This document shows, piece after piece, positions 46,072-58,179 of a stretch of 64,000 nucleotides of DNA. Positions within the stretch are counted from its first letter, which is position 1, and every line of letters starts with the position of its first letter. The notes beneath the pieces were generated by a model. It saw only the letters and a program-made list of their open reading frames with translations. It was not told the origin of the DNA and ran no database searches. Origin of the DNA: Adiantum capillus-veneris (Eukaryota > Streptophyta > Polypodiopsida > Polypodiales > Pteridaceae); contig CM043958.1 of assembly GCA_014529385.2 (NCBI GenBank), positions 80,256,025 through 80,320,024 of the forward strand, in the 5' to 3' direction. Both the position numbers and the translations under genes were made by a program.

Positions 46072-47751
46072 TCAGTCCACAAAGGGGAGTAAGCCCAAAG
46101 CTTTGCGGAAAGCTTCAAGCTTCTCACGAGACAATGCCTTTGTGAAAAGATCTGCAAGGTTGTCCTGTGTTGGCACATAAGCCAAGCTGATCTCTCCTGC
46201 TGAGAGCCTCTCCCTGACATAGTGGTAATGCACCTCAATGTGCTTTGTGCGAGCATGAAAAACTGGGTTCCTCGCAACTGCCAATGCGCTCTGACTGTCA
46301 ATGTAGATAGTGTTGGCAGTGTCCTGTACAACACCCAAGTCAGCCATAAGGCGTCTGAGCCATACACACTCAACCGTAGCTGTGAAGACTGCCCTGTACT
46401 TAGCCTCACAACTCGAAGTGGCCACAGTAGGTTGCTTCTTGCTCAACCATGATATACATGAACTGCCAAGCATGAAACAAAAACCACTTGTGGACACTCG
46501 CGTGTCAAAACAACCAGCCCAATTTGAGTCCGAAAAAGCATGTAAGTCTGGCGGCAATGATCCCCCCTTGGGATAAAACAAGCCAAGATGTAAAGTGCCA
46601 CTAAGGTAGCGGAAAATCCTCTTGACAGCCTGCCAATGCTTAGACCCTGGGCTATGCATAAATCTGCTGACCTGCGAGACTGCAAACTGAATATCTGGCC
46701 TCGTGTTGCATACATAAATGAGGCAGCCAACAGCAGTTTGGTAAAGAGTGACATCAGCAGGATCGCCAGCATCATGTAGACTCAACTTCAAACCTGTTTC
46801 CATGGGAGTGGCAATAGGTTTGCAATCCTCAAGTCCAAACTTACATAGCAATGTCTCTATGTAACTTTTCTGACACAAGGCAATACCACCATCACACTGC
46901 TTAAACTGTATACCCAAGTAATGATGCAACAGCCCCAAATCTTTCATCTTGAAAGTAGCATTCAAATCAGCCTTAAATTCAGCAATATGTCTCTCATTTG
47001 GTCCAGTGATCAGCAAATCATCAACATAAAGAACCACAATGAGAAATACATCATCCTCACGCTTTACATACAATGTGCTTTCTGTTGGACTGTTACGAAA
47101 GCCTCGTTTAACCAAATGAGTGTCAGCTTTCTCATACCAAGCACGAGGAGATTGCTTCAACCCATACAAAGCCTTCTTACATTTGCACACTTTGTCCTCT
47201 TGTCCTTTTATGACAAAACCGCGAGGCTGCGTTACATAAACTTCCTCAAATATGTCACCATTCAAGAAAGCAGTAACAATGTCTGATTGATGTACATCCC
47301 AACCAAAATGAGCTGCCAATGCACATAGAAAACGCACAGTAGTCATACGACAAGTGGGAGCAAAAGTCTCTTCATAATCTATGCCTTTTTGTTGTGCATA
47401 ACCCTTTGCAACAAGTCGAGCCTTATGGCGATCGATCTCACCATCCGGCTTGCGTTTCAACTTGTAAACCCACTTCGTACCAATGGCCTTTTTGCCAGGA
47501 GGCAAATCACATAAAGTCCATGTGTCATTCTCTATAAGTGCATCATATTCTGATTTCATGGCAGCAATCCAATTTTCTGAATTCTGTGCTTCATCAAAAG
47601 ACAGAGGCTCCTCAACATCATGTAAACTAGACACAGCCAAAGCATAACAATCTGATGCATAAGATGCATGGCGAGAGCCTGAACGAGTACGACTAGATAA
47701 AGGTGCATCCAATTTACTGTCACGCAAAGTGTGCACCAGCCATTTTGGCAT
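46072..47751 (-). CDS. Reverse transcriptase-RNase H frame of element H (559 aa)
   Basis: In the same frame as the preceding feature and separated from it by one TAG and three codons. It starts at MPKWLVHT (47751). RT motifs: WVYKLKRKPDG, RLVAKGYAQ, DVHQSDIVTAFLNGD, then the active site Tyr-Val-Asp-Asp at residues 242-245 (47028-47017). RNase H has SDSNWAG, the ATSSCEAKY stretch, and the DSQSALA and HARTKHIE stretches. The copy ends LLPFVD. Full family length with no internal stop. It is the copying enzyme of H. How it would be expressed past the amber codon is unknown: readthrough, or simple inactivity. Confidence 0.92.
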   Translation of the reverse strand: MPKWLVHTLRDSKLDAPLSSRTRSGSRHASYASDCYALAVSSLHDVEEPLSFDEAQNSENWIAAMKSEYDALIENDTWTLCDLPPGKKAIGTKWVYKLKRKPDGEIDRHKARLVAKGYAQQKGIDYEETFAPTCRMTTVRFLCALAAHFGWDVHQSDIVTAFLNGDIFEEVYVTQPRGFVIKGQEDKVCKCKKALYGLKQSPRAWYEKADTHLVKRGFRNSPTESTLYVKREDDVFLIVVLYVDDLLITGPNERHIAEFKADLNATFKMKDLGLLHHYLGIQFKQCDGGIALCQKSYIETLLCKFGLEDCKPIATPMETGLKLSLHDAGDPADVTLYQTAVGCLIYVCNTRPDIQFAVSQVSRFMHSPGSKHWQAVKRIFRYLSGTLHLGLFYPKGGSLPPDLHAFSDSNWAGCFDTRVSTSGFCFMLGSSCISWLSKKQPTVATSSCEAKYRAVFTATVECVWLRRLMADLGVVQDTANTIYIDSQSALAVARNPVFHARTKHIEVHYHYVRERLSAGEISLAYVPTQDNLADLFTKALSREKLEAFRKALGLLPFVD

Positions 47752-47760
47752 ACCTCTAGC

Positions 47761-50340
47761 CTACTCATTTTCAGCCCTTTCCTCATCAAGTACATCATGT
47801 ACATTTGCATCAGTAATAGGCTGTTCTAAAACATTTTCAGAAACCCCCATAGGCTGTACATTTGCCTCATTGGAACTTACATTCGTATTTCCACCACTGA
47901 AAAGAGGCAGCAAAGTGTCATAAATGTCCTGTGAGCTTACATTACTGTCTCTAGTACATGACAGCAAGGGCTGAACAGAATCTTCCACAAACACTACATC
48001 CCGTGAAACCACAATACGTTTTGTTTGCGGATGATACAACCTATAACCTTTGCTTTCAGCACTATAACCAACAAAAATACATTTGACAGCCTTATCATCC
48101 AATTTTCTGCGCTGCACTTGTGGCACCAAAGCATATGCCAAACAGCCAAAAACACGCATGTGCTCAATAGAAGGCTTTCTATCATGCCATGCTTCATATG
48201 GAGTAATAGACTGCAAAGCTTTCGTAGGACACCTGTTAAGTACATAAGTGGCACACATGATGGCCTCAAGCCAAAAAGAATGCGGCAAAGCTTGACTTTT
48301 GACCATACATCGTGCCATTTCCGTTAGTGACCTGTTTTTCCTCTCAGCAACACCATTTTGCTGAGGTGTATAAGGCACTGTACATTGGTGTTTTATCCCA
48401 CGACTAGCCAGAAATGCATTAAATTCATGAGACATATACTCCCCCCCTCGATCGGAACGGAGGGTGCCCATAGTACATTTTGAGACATTTTCAGCCATAG
48501 CCAAAAATTGTTTGAAGCACATAAAAACTTCGGACTTCGCTTTAAGCGGAAATACCCATGCATGCCTGGAGTAATAATCAATGAAAGTCACGAAGTACAG
48601 GTAATTGCCCAAGGACGGAGTTTGCATGGGCCCACAAACATCACTATGCACAAGTTGCAACCTGCATATGGCCCTAACTGAACCATCCTTTGGAAACTTA
48701 GAACGCTGCATTTTACCCAGAATACAGCCTTCACAAACATGTTTGACAGGTGCTTCAAGAGGCGGCAAAGAAGCAACCATATCAGATTTCTGCAAACGCA
48801 GCAAACTGGCAAAATTCAGATGACCAAAACGTGCATGCCAAAGTTTTGCATCTGAAATAGCCCTTGAATCTGCAACAGCATTTGCAAAATTTTGTCCACA
48901 CTTGTCATACAAAGTGAGCTTATACAGCCCACGGCACAAAAGCCCAAATGCAACAATTTCATCACCAAAACTGAGATCATGAACTGTACATCTATCATCC
49001 ACAAATTTGACTACAAGTCCAAGTCTAGCAAGTGCGGATAAAGACAAGAGATTCTTCTTGATCCCAGGTACATAAAGTGCATCAACAAGTGTGAAGGAAC
49101 TGCCATTAGCAGCAGTGAGCACAATCTTTCCAACTCCCTGAACTGGATAAGAGGCGTTGTTGGCACAAGTGACTGAATTCCCATGAGGGACAGACTCGAG
49201 AGAGGTAAACAATTCACGATGTGAGGTAATGTGCTTTGTAGCACCACTGTCGAAATACCACACATGTGAATCTGCAGCAACTGACAAGCATGCATCATGG
49301 ACAGCAGGATTGTAAGTGCACTCTGCGCTAAAAGCCCATTCTGCATCAACATCAGCATCACGATCTCCTTTCACAGAAGACTCAACAATGGCTGCATTTG
49401 TAGTGGAACCACCCTCTTTCTTCTTAGCCTCTTTGGCCTTCAACTTAGGACACGACTTGATCAAGTGATCATTGGCTTTACAATAATGGCAACGCATCTT
49501 CTTTTTGCCCTTATCACCAGAATTGCCAGACGAAGTGCTGCCACCAGAAGCATTAGGAACAGAATTTTTGCCACTCGCAGCAGAACCATAAGAAGTGGCT
49601 GCATTACTGTTACCACCCTTTCTTTGAGAAGCAATAAAAGCCTGTTCAACTGCACGCTGCCTAGTCCTGTTTTTTCTAGAAAGTGACTCTTGCAACAGCA
49701 ATGTGCATAATGCATCAAACTTGACAACTTCAGGATTTCCTTGGGTCATCAGTCTCCAAGTACTAGCAAAAGTCTGGTAGGAATCTGGTAAGGCATCAAG
49801 AACAGTCTGCACAAGGGAACTATCCGAAATGACTTCACCTGCAGAAATGAGTTGCTCATTGATATCCTTGACACTAGCAAGGAAAGTGTCCATATCATCT
49901 TCCTCATGCATAATCTTCGACTCTAGCTCTTTACGCAGCAAAGCAATTTTAGCCTCATTGCGGCTTGCATAAAGACCTGCTAGAATATCCCAAGCCTGTT
50001 TTGCAGATTTTGCTGAACGGATGTGAGGAATAATGGTGCGCTTCACAGACAACGCAATCAATGCATGAGCCTGCGCATCCTTAACATCCCAACGAGCTTG
50101 TTCTGCCGTAGGCAAAACAACTCTAACAGCTGCAATCCTTGCAGCAAGACCTGCAACATCCTCAACATCACCTACATCTTCAGAACCAGGACGTACATCA
50201 ATGCCCTGCACAATGTTCCAGACACCTTTTGACACAAGAACATGTTGCATCATATAAGCCCACATAGGGTAGTTGTCCCCATCCAACCTGTCCTCAGCAG
50301 CAAACATCTTGAACACATCTGTGTTGTTGTTGTCAGCCAT
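47761..50340 (-). CDS. gag-protease-integrase frame of element H (859 aa)
   Basis: The ATG at 50340 matches the gag start of F (MADNN). Parts: copia gag (1 to about 280), a zinc knuckle CX2CX4HX4C from residue 284, and the protease Asp-Ser-Gly triad at 364. The integrase zinc domain has HARFGHLNF and CEGCILGK. The integrase core has catalytic Asp 567, Asp 630 and Glu 666, which gives the D, D-35-E spacing. All catalytic residues are present. It ends at TAG 47763-47761, and the next in-frame codons run straight into the RT part. Products would be the particle protein, the processing protease and the enzyme that inserts the DNA copy. Confidence 0.92.
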   Translation of the reverse strand: MADNNNTDVFKMFAAEDRLDGDNYPMWAYMMQHVLVSKGVWNIVQGIDVRPGSEDVGDVEDVAGLAARIAAVRVVLPTAEQARWDVKDAQAHALIALSVKRTIIPHIRSAKSAKQAWDILAGLYASRNEAKIALLRKELESKIMHEEDDMDTFLASVKDINEQLISAGEVISDSSLVQTVLDALPDSYQTFASTWRLMTQGNPEVVKFDALCTLLLQESLSRKNRTRQRAVEQAFIASQRKGGNSNAATSYGSAASGKNSVPNASGGSTSSGNSGDKGKKKMRCHYCKANDHLIKSCPKLKAKEAKKKEGGSTTNAAIVESSVKGDRDADVDAEWAFSAECTYNPAVHDACLSVAADSHVWYFDSGATKHITSHRELFTSLESVPHGNSVTCANNASYPVQGVGKIVLTAANGSSFTLVDALYVPGIKKNLLSLSALARLGLVVKFVDDRCTVHDLSFGDEIVAFGLLCRGLYKLTLYDKCGQNFANAVADSRAISDAKLWHARFGHLNFASLLRLQKSDMVASLPPLEAPVKHVCEGCILGKMQRSKFPKDGSVRAICRLQLVHSDVCGPMQTPSLGNYLYFVTFIDYYSRHAWVFPLKAKSEVFMCFKQFLAMAENVSKCTMGTLRSDRGGEYMSHEFNAFLASRGIKHQCTVPYTPQQNGVAERKNRSLTEMARCMVKSQALPHSFWLEAIMCATYVLNRCPTKALQSITPYEAWHDRKPSIEHMRVFGCLAYALVPQVQRRKLDDKAVKCIFVGYSAESKGYRLYHPQTKRIVVSRDVVFVEDSVQPLLSCTRDSNVSSQDIYDTLLPLFSGGNTNVSSNEANVQPMGVSENVLEQPITDANVHDVLDEERAENE

Positions 50341-50688
50341 GGTAAATGTTGCACCTGATGTGAAAACTGCCCGAAAATAGGAGAAATGGAGCGGGAACAA
50401 CTTGTGCTATATAGCACAAACCGTAGAAGACTATAAGGCACCTGTTATGCAGAAAACGGCACTGACAGAAAATCTGCACAAAATGACGAAATAGCCTGTG
50501 CAGTACTGCCTGTAGTGGAAACGGAGGCCGAAATGAGCCCAAATCAAAATTCTGAGCAGACCGAGCTCTTCGAGCGAGCCCAAAATATTTGTCGACCTGC
50601 GAACGCTCGCCAAAGCTCACTGAAATCGGAGAAAGTGAGCAGGCGTGTGCTGGAGTAGCTGGCGACTAAGCCCGGGAGGACGTGACCT

Positions 50689-50700
50689 GCTCTGATACCA
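50689..50700 (-). other. Primer binding site of element H
   Basis: TGGTATCAGAGC on the minus strand, two bases inside the LTR end. Confidence 0.92.
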
Positions 50701-50702
50701 AT

Positions 50703-50929
50703 TGTTGGAATTAGGGTTGCAGAGAAACACACACATCTTGGAGAAGACGAAGGAAGCTCAAGGCACACGATAGAGAATGTGTGACTTAGTGTGCAATGGA
50801 AAGATAGATAGCCCTAGAGTGATGGGCGTATATACAATGCACGGGGGGAAAAACCTCCTAAAGAGGGAAAAAATGCCCCGGCGGTCCTAGTGTGTTCACA
50901 CACATCACTACCACATGTATATGGTAACA
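50703..50929 (-). repeat. 5' LTR of element H
   Basis: 227 bp, nearly identical to 45770-45996. The primer site on the minus strand (TGGTATCAGAGC) lies at 50700-50689. Confidence 0.93.
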
Positions 50930-50934
50930 TGTCC

Positions 50935-53900
50935 CTCGGGGGAATTCAGTCACTTCTATCAACAATGCCCCTTATCCTATTCAGGGAGTTGGAAAGATTG
51001 TGCTTACTATTGCAAAAGGGAAGTTCTTTCACACTTGTTGATGCACTTTATGTACCTGGTATCCAGAAGAATCTTTTGTCTCTATCTGCACTTGCTAGAC
51101 TTGAACTTGTAGTCAAGTTTGTGGATGACAGATGTTCGGTTCATGATCTCAGTTTTGGTGATGAATTATTGCATCTGGCCTTTTGTGTCGTGGGTTGTAT
51201 AAGCTCACTTTGTATGACAAGTGTAGACAAAATTTTGCAAATGCAGTTGCTGATTCAAGGGTTGTTTCAGATGCAAAACTGCGGCATTCACGTTTTGGGC
51301 ATCTAAATTTTGCCAATTTGCTGCGTTTGCAAAAATCTGATATGGTTGCTTCTTTGCCACCTCTTGCAGCACCTGTCAAACATGTTTATGAAGGCTGTAT
51401 TTTTTGTAAAATGCAGCGTTCTAAGTTTCCAAAGGACAGTTTAGTTAGGGCCACATGCAGGTTGCAGCTTGTGCATAGGGATGTTTGAGGGCCCATTCAA
51501 ACTTTGTCCTTGGGCAATTACCTGTAATTTGTGACTTTCATTGATGATTACTCCAGGCATGCATGGGTATTTTCTCTTAAAGCGAAGTCCAAAGGTTTTA
51601 TGTGCTTCAAACAATTTCTGGCTATGGCTGGAAATGTATCAAAATGTACTATGGGCACCCTCCGTTTTGATCGAGGGGGGGAGTATATGTTTCATGAATT
51701 TAATGCATTTCTGGCTAGTCGTGGGATAAAACACCGATGTATAGTGCCTTATACACCTCAGCAAAATGGTGTTGCTTAGAGAAAAAATAGGTTACTTATG
51801 GAAATGGCATGATCTATGGTCAAAAGTCAAGCTTTGCCGCTTTTGGCTTGAGGCTATCATGTGTGCCACTTATGTACTAAGCAGGTGTCCTACGAAATCT
51901 TTACAGTCTATTACTCCATATAAAGCATGGCATGATAGAAAGCCTTCTATTGAGCACATGCGTGTTTTTGGCTGTTTGGCATATGCTTTGGTGCCACAAA
52001 CACAGCGCAGAAAATTGGATGATAAGGTTGTCAAATGTATTTTTGTTGGTTATAGTGCTCAAAGCAAAGGTTACAGGTTGTATCATCCGCAAACAAAGTG
52101 TATTTTTGGTTTCACAGGATGTAGTGTTTGTGGAAGATTTTGTTCAGCCCTTGCTATACTAGAGACAGTAATGTAAGCTCACAAGACATTTATGACACTT
52201 TGTTGCCTCTTTTCAATGGTTGAAATACGAATGTAAATTCCAATGAGGCAAATATACAGCCTATGGGGGTTTCTAAAAATGTCACAGATTAGCTTATTAC
52301 TGATGCAGATGTACACGATGTACTTGACGAGGAAAGGGCTGAAAATTAGTAGGCTAGAGGTATGCCAAAATGGCTGGTGCATACATTGCGTGACAATAAA
52401 TTGGATGCACCTTTGTCTAGTCGTACTCGTTTAGGCTCTCACCATGCATCTTATGCATCGGATTGTTATGCTTTGGCTGTGTCTAGCTTACATGATGTTA
52501 AGGAACCACTCTCTTTTGATGAAGCACAGAATTCAAAAAATTGGATGGCTACAATGCAATCAGAATATGATGCACTTATAGAAAATGACACATGGACTTT
52601 ATGTGATTTTTCTCTTGGCAAAAAGGCCATTGGTACAAAGTGGGTTTACAAGTTGAAACGCAAGCCAGATAGTGAGGTTGATCGTCATAAGGCTCGACTT
52701 GTTGCAAAAGACTATGTGCAGCAAAAAGGCATAGTGTATGAACAAACTTTTGCTCCAACTTCTCGTATGACTACTGTGCGTTTTCTATGTGCATTGGCAG
52801 CTCATTTTGGTTGGGATGTACATCAATCAAACATTGTTACTGCTTTCTTGAATGGTGACATATTTAGGAAGTTTATGTAACGTAGCCTCGCGGTTTTGTC
52901 AAGAAAGGACAAGAGGACAAAGTGTTCAGATGTAAGAAGGCTTTGTATGGGTTGAAGCAATCTCCTCATGCTTGGTATGAGAAAGCTGACACTCATTTGG
53001 TCAAACAAGGCTTTTGTAACAGTCCAACAAAAAGCACATTGTATGTAAAGATGAGGGTGATGTACTTGGCATCGTGGTTATTTATGTAGATGATTTGCTG
53101 ATCACTGGACCAAATGAGAGACATATTGTTGAATTTAAGCCTGATTTGAATGCTACTTTCAAGATGAAATATTTGGGCCTGTTGCATCATTACTTGGGCA
53201 TATAGTTTAAGCAGTGTGATGGTGATATTGCCTTGTGTCAGAAAAGTTACATAGAAACATTACTATGTAAGTTTGGACTTGAGGATTGCAAACCTATTGC
53301 CACTCCCATGGAAACAGGATTGAAGTTGAGTCTACATGATGCTGATGATTCTGCTGATGTCACTCTTTACCAAACTCATGTTGGCTGCCTCATTTATGTA
53401 TGCAATACGAGGCCAGATATTCAGTTTGCAGTCTCACAGGTCATCAAATTTATGCATAGCCCAGGGTCTAAGCATTGGCAGGCTACCAAGAGGATTTTCC
53501 ACTACCTTAGTGGCACTTTACATCTTGGCTTGTTTTATCCCAAGGGGGGATCATTGATGCCAAACTTACATGCTTTTCTGGACTCAAATTGGGCTGGTTG
53601 TTTTGACACGCGAGTGTCCACGGGTGGTTTTTGTTTCATGCTTGGCATTTCATGTATATCATGGTTGAGCAAGAAGCAACCTACTGTGGCCACTTCAAGT
53701 CATGAGGCTGAGTACAAGGAAGTCTTCATAACTACGGTTGAGTGTGTATGGCTCAGATGCCTTATGGCTGATTTGGGTGTTGGACAGGACACTGCCGACA
53801 CTATCTACACTAAAAGTCGGAGAGCATTGGCAGTTGCGTAGAACCCAGTTTTTCATGCTCGCACAAAGCACATTGAGGTGCATTACCACTATGTCAGGGA

Positions 53901-54027
53901 GAGGCTTTCAGCAGGAGAGATCAGCTTGGCTTATGTGCCAACACAAGACAACCTTGCAAATCTTTTCACAAATTCATTGTCCTGTGAGAAGCTCAAAGCT
54001 TTGGGCTTACTCCCCTTTGTGGACTGA
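50935..54027 (+). pseudogene. Protease end, integrase, RT and RNase H pseudogene of element F
   Basis: Resumes after H with residues matching H from its protease on (GNSVT, then SSFTLVDALYV). Lesions include a frame change near 51165, TGA near 51487 and TAG near 51777 in the integrase. The amber at the integrase/RT border is present here too (about 52350), next to a second stop. RT pieces lie at 52362-52880. The Tyr-Val-Asp-Asp site survives at 53083-53094. RT end and RNase H lie at 53233-53841, and the last codons end LLPFVD at 54027. Multiple stops and frame changes make it inactive. Confidence 0.88.
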
Positions 54028-54103
54028 TCATGTCCTCAGGGCATGGCACTTCTCTTTACTCATGTTCCAGCTCTCATTCATTGCATCACTCCAGGGGGGG
54101 ATT

Positions 54104-54334
54104 TGTTACCATATACATGTACATGGTAGTGATGTGTGTGAACACACTAGGACCGCTCGGCCATTTTTTCCTCTTTAGGAGGTTTTTTCCCCCGTGCATT
54201 GAATATACACCCATCACTCTAGGGCTATCTATCTTTCCATTTCACACTAAGCACACACACTCTCAGTTGTGTGCCTTGAGCTTCCTTCGTCTTCTCCAAG
54301 CTGTCCGCGTTTCTCTGCAACCCTAATTCCAACA
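54104..54334 (+). repeat. 3' LTR of element F
   Basis: 231 bp. It differs from the 5' LTR by an extra ACAT-like tetranucleotide near 54119 and scattered substitutions. A G-rich purine tract (about 54093-54100) precedes it. It is followed by AAAGA. Confidence 0.92.
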
Positions 54335-54339
54335 AAAGA

Positions 54340-57300
54340 AGTTTATGACATTGGACGAGGTTACAAAAGAAGCAGTCTACCTAGTGGACGACTGCCAAAT
54401 TCATGGAAAAGTGTTGCAAGATGCCGATGTGAATTCAACAGATTCTCATTCTGTAAGTAGTGGATCAAGTACGACGAAAACACCACCACAACAATAGACA
54501 CTATCGAACTACTTGCAGAGGAACTTGTGAGGAAAATGGGACAAAAGTTGGGAATTTAGAACCAGAGAGTACGACCGTTGAGATGATTCTTAACCTATGG
54601 AGGAGATCATCCGACACAATAGTTCCCTATGATGTTGCAGCCATACCTAAGCAGTAGTGATGTGCCATAGAGAATAAGTGGACAAACCATACCACTAAGG
54701 AATGCTATTACAATCCAGAGAAAGTTAGGGAAAGGCCTTATCAATCTAACCCGCAGTACTAGCAGAATGCGGGATCCTCGGTATCAACCAAACAGACCAC
54801 CACCACCAAGGTACACCTCAGGACCTGTAAACCCGCAACCAGGAGTGGAGATACCAAGACCGATGTTAGGCCATCAACCGCCACTACCCGAAAAAGATCA
54901 TGCAATAGTTAGGTATGTGTATCCAAATCGGTACTCAGAAGATAATGATCTAGTATCGGTACAGACGTACAACGAAGAGGAAATCCAAGGACACTACCAT
55001 CTAAGTGATCCTTATCTATCAAGGGTCATGGAATTGTATGAGCAGGAGAGTGTCATATCATCTTCTAGAGCTTTAGAGTCAATGATGAGCAATGTAAATC
55101 AAGGTGAAGGGGTTTACCCTAAGCCATGAAACATTAATGTTCATAGTTAATCAGGGTGAGACTAAATCAAAAGCATATGCCCAAAGACCATATGCTCAGC
55201 AGCCCAAACAACAGAGACTACCCTGAGGACCAATCGAATGTTTTAGTCAACACTCCTCATGTGAAGAAAGGTGAGGGAGGATATTGTGGAGGATGCAAAA
55301 TTGAACACTTATACCCAAACTGCCCTCAAACCCATATAAAAAAGGAAAAGTGATGATGAACATTGTGGAGGTTTTACCATCTTCAAGTGGATCAGCCTCA
55401 GAGACAAAAATACCATCGAAAGCGGCCATGAGAGCATAGGGAAAACAAAAAACCAGAAACGAGAAAGAGGGCAGCAATTCTCAAAATCCTATTAGTGCAA
55501 AATCAGTCAAAAAATCCACACGACATAGAGTGAGAGCCCAATATCATAAGAAGTTAAAGGTTGTTATAGTTGAGTTGTCACAAGATCAAGAGCAATCACA
55601 GCAACTGGCAAAAACCAAGTCTAATGTCATACTAGAGGAAATATCAGAGATTGAACACAAACCTAGTGAAACAGAGCCAATAGAAGCTAGCTATGGAGGT
55701 TGGGTGCTACTCGATAAGAAATTCAAGACATTGGAAGCAATTTTGAAGGCATACGAAGCCAGACTGGACAACCAAACGACAATGTAACATAAATGGCTGA
55801 CATATCCTAACGTAGAGTGGAAAAAGCTTCGGCTGGAGATGTGCAAAAAGTTGATGAGACGGCTCAAGCCCTCATGGAACCTCCACCAGCTATGCCTATC
55901 CATTAGAGGATAATACCTCAATCATTTGTAGACCTTAGGGATCCTAATGAAGGTAAAGAAGAGAGAAAACAAGAACAAGGTCATGAAATTCTACTTGCAA
56001 GTGAAAATCGACAGGGAACAACCAACAAACAAGGCAAGAAAAGAAAGCTCAAACATCTTCGAGGGGGAGAACCAGCAAACACGTGTCAAAAAGATTTGAC
56101 AGGTGGCAAAGAACATTATGGGTAACGGTGTTTACCAGATACCGCCTAATGTGCCAAAGGTCAAAGATGATTGGCCCGAAGAACTTTTGGACAATGTTAA
56201 GAAAGCTAGAGATGAGAATCAGGAATGGGGTTTAGCTCCCATTGCTGAAGTCGACCTTGACAGAGGCAAGGTGGATGTCGACATGCAATCCATATATGGC
56301 GACTAAGGCACAAAGAAATCAGAGGATAGTAGGGAGGAAATCTTTAAGGAGTTGCCTTCTTACTTGGTTCCTTATGAAGTAAAATTTGATGTTATGATCC
56401 TACCATCACAAGAAGGAACCTTCAAGCCCATCATAGATTCTCAGGGGTTGCAAGATCTCATGTTACCACCAGTGAGATGTACACGCTAACAGTGGATGAA
56501 CTGCTAAAAATCATACCACACATGTGGAAAGATATTGAGAAGTGTCTTGAGAAAATGGGAATAAAAAAACCAGTTGAAACTCTAAACCGAGAAATGGAAG
56601 ATTGGAACGTACCCAAAAAGAATGCAAAACCACTTCCAATAAACAAATTTGGTGGTTACATCAAGGCAAAGGAGGGAATACCTCATTGTCCATAGAGCAT
56701 CAAGGAGTAGAAACCATTGCAATTCTGGACAGTGAAGTGGGGGTTTCCATTTCTACTAAACTCATTTGGGAGAGATGGAGAAATCCTACCCTTAGAAGAA
56801 CAAGGATGAAATTGCACCTAGCTGATGGCTATATTTCAAAGCCTATTGCAATCTTGGAACATGTGGTAATGAATTCTAATGGAATTGAGTATGGAACAGA
56901 TGGTAATGACTTCTTATGGAATTGAGTATGAACATGCATTTGCGATAGTAGATTTTGGTATTGAGAAAAACTACGATATTATTCCAGGAACGTCGTTCAT
57001 GTGCCAATTATAGATGGTTCAAGACTGGGGTTATGATCATACCTACATGCACCACATGGAGACCACTACCTGCATCAATTTAAATGACCACGGTTATAGG
57101 GATGTACGAAGAACATTCGTAGAGGACTTTAATTTGGCAACTACTATAGAGCCTGAGGTACCTGCATGGTTGAACTCTAAAGCTCACATGTGGGTGTCTG
57201 GAGCTTCAGACTGTGATAGTTCTGTCAAGGATGAGCACAAGCAAGAGAGACCTTTTGAAGATTTTGACTATATACCTGAGCCTTTTCCTGAAGAATGAAT
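54340..57300 (+). pseudogene. gag and protease pseudogene of element G, right piece
   Basis: Resumes gag after F (TLDEVTKEAVYL from about 54342). It goes on through a Pro/Gln-rich part (54767-55129), a Cys-His motif with the pattern CX2CX3HX4C near 55293-55330, and acidic spacers. A protease-like stretch (AILDSEVGVSIST, near 56722) has Asp-Ser-Glu instead of Asp-Ser/Thr-Gly. Frames change often, and stops separate pieces of 60-120 codons. It cannot be functional. Confidence 0.65.
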
Positions 57301-58179
57301 GGAACCCTTGGAGTGAACTCAAATTTTGGCCACCTTAGATGTGTGTGTGTCAATGAGATCACACCTACCAAGTTTTTCGATGAAAATCGCCTAGACTTGG
57401 TACATTTTTGCATGATTAGGGTGAATCCAAAAAGAGATAATCAGGAAACAATCGGGATTAATAAAGTGATATGAGAGTTAGGGACTCAAATGTAGTGCTT
57501 GCGTATCCAAGATGAGATTTCTATTCGAGATCTTACCATGGAAAGACATTCGAACCACATCTTAAAGGATGATAGGAAGCCAAGCAATGAATGTTACTAT
57601 GACACCCTTGATACTCAAGAGTACTTAGAACTTAGTGCTAATGATGAAAAACTAGAAGGTCACGACATTGATCCTGAAATTAACTTTGAAAAGTTCTTTG
57701 ACTTTCCAAATGAGAAACCCAGGAGACAACGACGTTACAAGAACAAGCGCACAAAAAGGGGGGTAAGAAACAACCCAATGCCATTATACATTGATGGAAA
57801 ATAGTCTTACTTGAGATTATTGGGGGCCCTTGATTGCATAAAAGACAAAGTAATTAGAAACCCTCAACACCCTCCCAGCCAAATAAATTGAAACCAAAAA
57901 AAGGACAAATGACAAAATCTCCTGATGACACATCAAAGAAAGTGGCCGCTGCCAACAAGCCTCGATGGACGAAGGTTGAACGGGAAAATAAATACAATGA
58001 TCTGAAACGTACGTTGAAAGAGGTGTGGATGACAAAAATGGAGAGTTAAAACAGAAGCGAGAAAGCGTCAGGAAAAGACGAAATAAGTGTACCTTTTCAT
58101 TACAAGAAGTACATTGTTCAACATCGCAAAATCATTATCGAACAACCAATTAGGGAGAAAGCTGAACCAGAGAAATCTT

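Larger units (their letters stand above)
45770..50929 (-). mobile_element. Element H: almost intact Ty1/copia element, antisense inside F
   Basis: 5160 bp with 227-bp LTRs at both ends and target duplication TGTCC (45765-45769 and 50930-50934). I count about five differences between its LTRs, fewer than between those of F, fitting a younger insertion. Primer site, gag, protease, integrase, RT and RNase H are all present on the minus strand. One amber codon is the only coding lesion I see. Confidence 0.95.
44019..54334 (+). mobile_element. Element F: Ty1/copia element, degenerate, split by H
   Basis: LTRs at 44019-44245 and 54104-54334 (227 and 231 bp) run TGTTACCATATACATG to CCTAATTCCAACA. 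The target duplication AAAGA lies at 44014-44018 and 54335-54339. Internal order is gag, protease, integrase, RT, RNase H, i.e. copia. Many stops. A same-family element H sits inside in reverse. Confidence 0.93.

Noticed and set aside
50341-50400. Longer N-terminus for the gag of H
   Set aside because: That start would be TTG, and the ATG at 50340 matches the gag start of F.
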